Assembly (NCBI RefSeq): GCF_023278565.1
Contig: NC_064678.1
Coordinates: 4,216,001 to 4,280,000, forward strand
Source of the DNA: Colletotrichum lupini
Taxonomy: Eukaryota; Ascomycota; Sordariomycetes; Glomerellales; Glomerellaceae
Reading direction: 5' to 3'
DNA length: 64,000 nt
Shown here: positions 57,704 to 64,000 of the stretch, in pieces
Numbering within the stretch: position 1 is the stretch's first letter
How the letters are laid out: the number at the start of each line of letters is the position of its first letter
Program-made: the position numbers and the translations under genes
The notes under the pieces: model-generated
The model's input: only the letters and a program-made list of their open reading frames with translations
What the model was told of the DNA's origin: nothing
Database searches by the model: none

Positions 57704-60700
57704 ATGCTGGTGGTGTACATACCTGTCCGCCCATGCTTTCCAGGTGCACAACTACCCAGCATATCATGGACAGGGTCAGACGCGTGGTCTTACCGGACTC
57801 CGCTGCGGGTGGGCGACATCAAGCAAGGCTCGCATCAGTTAGACGCAGTGTTGATGGCCCATCTCGGACTCGTCAAAAGAGCCTCCTCTCAAGTTTCAAC
57901 GGTATCAACATACCAAGCATCATCGAGACAAGTTCAACGGTCCAGATGTTAAGAATGCGGGGCTCTTCATAAACAGCGGGCTGTTCGCCGTATGTGGATG
58001 TTCCTTCGTCAAAATGTCTCAAATTTCTCATTCTCCAAGCCGAGCCTGGATGGTGAAAGGAGCAGGCAATGGCGGCTTTCGTCAGAAAATAACAGCAACA
58101 CGACGACTGAGCTGAGCTGAGTGACTGATGACCGATGGGCCTATGATCCGATGGAGGTAACTCTATGTAACGCAACAAGGGGCGGAAGAAGACACGAGAC
58201 GAGACGAAAAAAGATATCCAGTCGTGTCGTGACAAGAGATCGAACGCCAGAGAGAAAAGACCGTGGCTGGAATCGAATCCGCTGTCGTCCGCTCGCCCCA
58301 CGTCTGGTGGTGTTGGTGTTGGTGCTGGTGTTGGCCATTAGTCCCACCCATCGTCGAGAGACGGCGAGAAGCGCAGTCGGGATCTCGTCATGGGTGTGCG
58401 GATGCGCGATTTGCCAGGATGTTTTTGCGAGGAGGGCTTGAATTGTTCAAACTGACGAACGAGGGCCCCATCGGAAGACTGACTGGCGATGGAGGTACGA
58501 AGTCGTGTAGGTAGTGTAGGGATGAAGAGTACCTAAGCAAAAGTGAGCAGAGAGAAAAACGCACTGGAGACTCAAGACTCAAAAGACTGGGGAGGAGGAG
58601 AAGGAGGAGGGGGGTGGAGATGGAAACAAGACTCAAGAGCAGCCAGCAGCCCAGAGTGAGGGGAACAGCCGTGGGCCATCTTGGGCGCATGTACAGGTAC
58701 AAGCACACCCCCCCTCCTCCTCCTTCGTCTTCTTCGCCATTGCATCGTGCCACTTGCCTCCACGTGAAAAACCACCGGTATGCGCATAAAACCTCAACGT
58801 CCAGCAGGCGGCGGGAAAGACACTGGGCAAGGTAGCCCTGCCAGCGCAGCGTGGCTCCAGTGGGGGGTCAGCAAGCCAGCTCTTTCGGGTATAGGGCTAT
58901 TGGCTCGACCGCAGCGGAGAGGCAAGCGATGATAGGTTAGTGGGCCGGGGGGTCCAGGCCTGGGTCTCTCTCCTCTTTTCTTCCTGGTTACTCTCTCTCA
59001 CTCTCGGAGAGAGACTCAGTCACTCTCCCTCTTCTCCCCCCCCCGGCTGAGTGTGCCTCTATCACCATGCCCCAGATCCTGGCAAGAAAAGCAGCCAGAG
59101 GCCCCAGAGCAAGCGTGGACGGGGAGCGGGGAGAGGGCGTCGCCGTAAAGAGGCCACAAGAGTAGCGGTGAAGAGGATGCTAAACCCAATCAGTGAAGCC
59201 ATTGTCACCTCCGCCAACCTCGACCGAGCCGCCTCAACGCCACAGTGTCGAGAGAAGACGTCAACTTGTACCTCCAACCGACACTCACAGTCCGTCGCCT
59301 GTTACGAACACAGACTTGTCTCGGTGATTGAACGTTGGCTGGACGGGCACGCATAGTGTCGGGGATATAACAGTCGCAGAGAGCGGGATGAGAGTCAATC
59401 GGCACTTGGTCTTGATTCAAGTTGTAGAGACATGACTTGTGCTTGCGCCAGTTTGTGCTTGCCGGTGCTGGCATGGTAATCCGAGTCTGATTTTGGATTT
59501 CTGTACTGAAGTGAGGGTTGCTGTCATAACTGCTATTGCCTGGACTCTCGTGCGATGCTCGTGTTTGATGACAAAATGCCATCTCTACGACAAGAGCTGC
59601 ACGGGCAAAGACAATGTCAATTCGACTCAGTGCGTCCCGGTCCAGTCAGACAGCGGAGAGCATTTGCCCGTTCAAGTCGTTGAAAAGGCACCATCGCTGA
59701 CCATCGCTGGCATCAATCCCATGTCATGTCGCGCAGACCGTATGTTCCAGCCCTCAGCCCCGGCCATGTTCCCATTGGACCAGCATCGTCGGCGACGTGG
59801 AACTACCCATTGGAACGGTACGGGTACTGTCAGACCTCATCTAACGCTACGCCGTCTGACCTGGCCCTTCCTCGCAGCTGCGGGAGGAACTCCTCGTGCT
59901 TCTCATGTAAGGCGGAAAACGGTCCGCTCATGCATGCTTATTGATGAATGAGAGTAGCAGAGGACAATATTCCTGGCAATATGATTTGCATAAGGACTTC
60001 TATCCTCAAGGAATCTGCTGCCGACAGCCTCCACGTCGCCAGGGAAAGTTTGCCTGCGATCAAAGGCGGTGCTTCTTGTTATATAGTAGAGCCAAATCGG
60101 CTATCCATATACACGGGGGCGAAGCTGCAAAATCTTGACTAAAGCTAAACAATGTATTTGCAGTCGAATAGGAAGAGAGCCTGGACATTCGACGTTGACT
60201 TGCGGTCGGTTGAGCTGGCTGGCTAGGTTTGTCTACGTCTCTGAGCAGATTGCGAATTCAATTGCTGAACGCGTTTCCAGATCAGGACAAGAGTCCCGGG
60301 ACAGGTACTTTGGAGTTGCGGCGTGGTTGTGGGCGTAGGCGTAGACGCAGGCCCAAGTGCGTTGTAGATGGATGGTGTGGCTGCCGTCGACGTGGATTGC
60401 TATGATTCGCCCACACTCGAATTGCTGGGACTCTCTCTCTCCGTCTGCCTCTCTCTCCCATATCGGCCAAAGGAGCGATGATGGCGCTGAACTGATAAGC
60501 CAAATTGCTGTTGGCCCCGGTCGGTGAACCAAAAAAACATCCAGGGAGTACAGGCTACATGGCCCCCCTAGTTTATCCTGTACGATACGTCCGTATGTAA
60601 GTTATGGTATGTTAGCAACTTGACACAAGTGTCCAATGGTGTCTTTGGTGATGGATATTCGCGAAGAGTGCGCATAGACGTCGAGAAACTCCTGGGAGAC

Positions 60701-63700
60701 CCTCCGGCCATACCCATCATAGTTTCAACACGACTCTGTGCAAGATGTTGTGTGCTGTGCAGTCTCGAATGATGGGCATATTACTAGAAGCATGACCAAT
60801 TCCCGAGACCGGAATGTGTCGTGGGCGATGGAACGTTCGCTGTGCCAGTAAAGTCTGTTGATCCGGCTCAACGAAGTCGGTGCGATTTTATTCGATCAAC
60901 TATTGCATCCCTTGGCGAAAGATAGCACATCAAATGCATTGTCCCTGGGCACCATGGAAAGGCTAGAGAAAGTGAAGCAAGTCGTGGTGCAGAGACGTTT
61001 ATTGTGACCGACCGATACGTACCCAGTACCTTGCAGACAGAGAGGGAAAGAGAGTTGACGGGTAGGCTAATGTGGCTCGGAGAAGGTAGACTCTTCCGCC
61101 AGATCACTGACACCAGTGAACTAGCTTCAAAAGCGGCAAGTGGTTCGCATGTACTATGTAGGCAAGCGATGTGGAGGTACGGTATCTCAACTAGATCGCA
61201 GCAAGTTCGAACATGTATCCGTACGGAGTAGTTTGCTGTGTGAGTGGGACACTTGGGAAGTGCGCCAATGCATGTGTGGCTACCGTTGTCCACTCTGCGA
61301 CCGCAACGTAGTTATGGCACCTCATTGCAAAAAAGGTGACGCTGTTGAAGAGAGAAGTTGAGCACGCTTGGTCTGCGACAAGTACGTAGCAATTGATGCC
61401 AACAGCTCTGAACAAGGCTTGGATCTTTGACGTTGTCTCTTCTCAATCGCCGAAATGTCTGGTGCAAAGGCACAGATTCGTTCAAGTCTGTGTCTTTCGT
61501 CTCTGTGGTACGCTTGGTAGTAGTTTCGTGACGGAACGAGGCATCAGCCGCGGACCCGTCTTTCGCCGTGAATGGAGCCGAAATCCAACAAGCCAGGCTG
61601 GAGGGGAGTGGAGATGCCCTCAGCGAGCAGCTACCTACCCTTCCTTGCAAGAGAGGAGCTTTCGAGCCTTGGAGCTCTGAACTCTTGGAAGGACAGAGTC
61701 TCATAGCCTGAGGCCCAAGTTGCATACTGGCAGTCTGTTATTCCTTCTCCAGGAGGACTCTGTTAGGGCTGTTGATGTACGGAGTATCTCGGTACAAGCT
61801 AGAAAGGAAGGGCTGGAGGACTGGGGTGCTCTTCGAGAGCACTGAAACGCACCCCTCCCTCCTCAACGTTAGATAATCACGTTGATTGGTCATGTTTTAG
61901 AGATGCTTAGCCGCCTTGCAGCTGGGTCATGCAAGTGCTCAAGCCAACATCAGCATCACACACTAATCCCTGTTGAATCTGCCATCTTTGGCATCCAGAA
62001 TTTTAAGATGTCTGCAGGGTCTGGACGACATGGGGACCAGGGTTCGTCAGCTGCGTTGCTGATTGCTATCGTGCGCAATGCCACCATGCGGATACTGTGC
62101 CCCCCAGACAAAGTATCCGTAATCCATACGGAGTACATGAAGAAGCTGTCCAAACCCCCACAGCAATGAGGAGATACACAGTAGTGCGCGGGAAGGACGA
62201 CAAGTCCGCTTCCCAGGATGAGACGTGCGTTCGCGAGCAGAGTTGCAGTCGTCTGCATATTCTGTAGGTATAAACCTCATTTGGTGTAAGTCCCGAATCC
62301 AAGTCAGAAGAAAATGCATAGACGTTGTTGAACCCCCATTCGGGACGCCGTTGGTATTTCCTTTGATAACTCCAGGCCGAATCGGGTGACTCTCGTTGTA
62401 TCCATTGGCTTCAGAACGCCACAACTACTCGCGTTCTACGCCTCAAGCACAGAGCGCCGACGGTAGCAGGACAGGAGCTACGACAAGGTGAGCGGCAAGC
62501 GGTCTATCATTTTTTAACGTTGACCGCAGCTCGTTTCGACGTGCCGAGTCCGATCGAGTAGGAACTGTGAACGTCCGTCTCTGAAGTTTCGTGGCGATAC
62601 ATATGAAGCAACGTCTGTCGTTGTGCTTCACGTCTTGCTGCGACACAAGGGGGGAAAGCGCTCCTCCTGGTTTTTAGTGCTCACAGACATTTTGGCATTG
62701 CAACAGGGGCAATTTCGTCTAATCAACGGCCTTTAAAAAGCTCGGCAAGGTGTTGCTATTGTATCTGACAGATGATCGAGGGCCAGTGCGATGTCGATGG
62801 ACCTGCCACTACCATGGCTCGAATACTGTTGTCGCCGCGGTCCCCACCACCAGGTCTCACCCCTCCCATTCGAAGCTGTCGGAGTGAGACAAGGATTCAG
62901 AGCAGGTAACAAAGAGCTCTCTCGTCCGAAGAAAAGACCCTGAATGACTGAAAGCCATTGTCAGTGTGGCTGGCCATGTTGCTTATGAGACATGACTGAG
63001 GATTCAGGTACTAGGTCTTCCTGTTCTGAACGGGAACTCGTTGCTCTTCTCGTGAGAGCGTGTACACTTCTTTGGGAAAGCCAGTCTGGATCGACCACGA
63101 AATCGACCAACGAGGAGGGATGAATCGGCCACGCTCGCAAGCCCCCGATGTGTGGAACAACCGCTCATGACATCTCAAATAGCCAGGCTGATAACAGATA
63201 GTGACGATGGCTTCCGTACGTTGATGAAAACGCATTGTGCTGGTGATTAGTCATGGACTGCGCTTCCACCGATACCCGCATTGGCTTAGCTGCTATCCGT
63301 ATATTGGCAAAAATGTCCCCGGCCTGAATGGCAGCAGAAACGAAACGAAACAGGGGTTGGCTGCTTGTCTCCTCGCAACGAACCGATCACCATGTATCCG
63401 CAGTGTATGGCCACAAAGTCTCCGTTTTGGTAGTGCCGTTTGGAGTCGGGCGATGATCACGAGCCAGGGGCCAGAGACAAGGAGCAGCACCCGTGACTGG
63501 GTTTGCGAGGTGATGTTTAAGACCAAATCCATGGTAAGCCCAAAATAACGGCTACCTGTAGTGCACAGCTGCGTGTCGAGCTCAGCACGAGGAACCGCCT
63601 CAAATCCGTATAGGTACGCCTTCGGATACAAGCAAGAGAATCATGGTGCCGCTGGAGAAGGCGACCTGGTGGCAGTGACCCTGCAAAGAGTGTAGGTACC

Positions 63701-63752
63701 TCATGTACGGGCCGCAGCGTACAGGACGGAATCTTGCATTCGATTGCACATG

Positions 63753-63767
63753 CCCCCCCCCCCCCCC
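63753..63767 (+). repeat. Poly-C tract (15)
   Basis: Uninterrupted run of 15 C, the only such long tract in C orientation that I noticed in the right arm. Confidence 0.95.
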
Positions 63768-64000
63768 ACAGGCTTCTGCATCACACCGGGCTAGAAGCAA
63801 CGCCGGAACACACATCCACCGTCCCTCCTAATGCGACGAGCCCCGCACCGGCCTGTCCCGTTGGCATTTGCTATGCGGTTGCGTGCCTTCGTGACTGAGC
63901 TTGTCGATTCTCATTGTGTCTCTTTTGAAAAAGATGGTCGTCTTTCGTAATGTCCTTGGTAAAGGGAGAGCCTCCAAGCTAGTCGCTCCGTGACCCATAT

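Larger units (their letters stand above)
50976..64000. other. 13-kb gene-poor region, no supported gene
   Basis: Despite normal GC content and many open frames on both strands (longest 310 codons at 54,033-54,965), none shows a domain, a consistent exon series or a non-repetitive composition. The DNA is rich in purine/pyrimidine runs, GA repeats (~54,695-54,715), (CTG)n at ~55,430-55,445 and G or C homopolymers. Several TACGGAGTA copies lie at 61.2-62.1 kb. It may be a large regulatory interval, hold non-coding transcripts, or contain a gene whose coding sequence begins past the right edge. Confidence 0.5.

Noticed and set aside
58265..58285. tRNA-like B box (GGAATCGAATCC)
   Set aside because: Isolated motif; no cloverleaf in either orientation.

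Overview
The window reads as chromosomal DNA of a filamentous ascomycete (Pezizomycotina, probably Sordariomycetes). Introns are 50-100 bp with GT..AG ends and CTAAC/CTGAC branch sites. There are ascomycete-only families (PTH11-like receptor with a CFEM-like domain, ccg-6-like wall protein, Mit1-like remodeler), and a sharp AT-rich compartment carries the repeat-induced point mutation (RIP) signature: CpA/TpG almost gone, TpA in excess. Species cannot be assigned from the sequence alone.

Left arm (1-15.4 kb) is gene-dense and housekeeping: the 3' part of a Mit1/CHD-like chromatin remodeler, a CCCH zinc-finger protein, a ten-exon dihydroorotase (URA4/pyrC type, pyrimidine synthesis), COP9 signalosome subunit 3, replication protein A subunit 1 (divergent promoter with an MCB box), a dienelactone-hydrolase-family protein, and exons 2-7 of a PTH11-like receptor.

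Middle (15,374-37,569) is an AT-rich transposon compartment around a 4.25-kb island of normal composition. Two full-length copies (4,926 and 4,929 bp without nesting) of one DNA transposon lie in inverted orientation. Each has 33-bp terminal inverted repeats starting TACGGCAGAC and its own 5-bp target duplication (GTTAG; AATAG). The left copy has itself received an 8,090-bp Ty3/gypsy chromovirus (190-bp LTRs, target duplication AATTA, zinc knuckle, protease, RT, RNase H, integrase, chromodomain). Between the chromodomain and the 3' LTR this retroelement carries about 2.2 kb with an antisense, intron-containing, RIP-degraded gene that I do not recognise. The left DNA transposon sits inside intron 1 of the PTH11-like gene, exactly on the CTAAC branch-site sequence: exon 1 is found on the far side at 28,470-28,562 with matching phase. 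The island between the copies holds that exon 1 and an intact quinone-oxidoreductase gene.

Right arm (37.6-64 kb) is ordinary in base composition but gene-poor: a ccg-6-like GPI wall protein, an ACSS3-type acyl-CoA synthetase, and a small REV1-like BRCT protein. The last 13 kb (50,976-64,000) shows no supportable gene and is rich in homopolymer and purine tracts.

All gene models are hand-derived from reading frames, splice signals and family knowledge. No alignment or transcript evidence was available.
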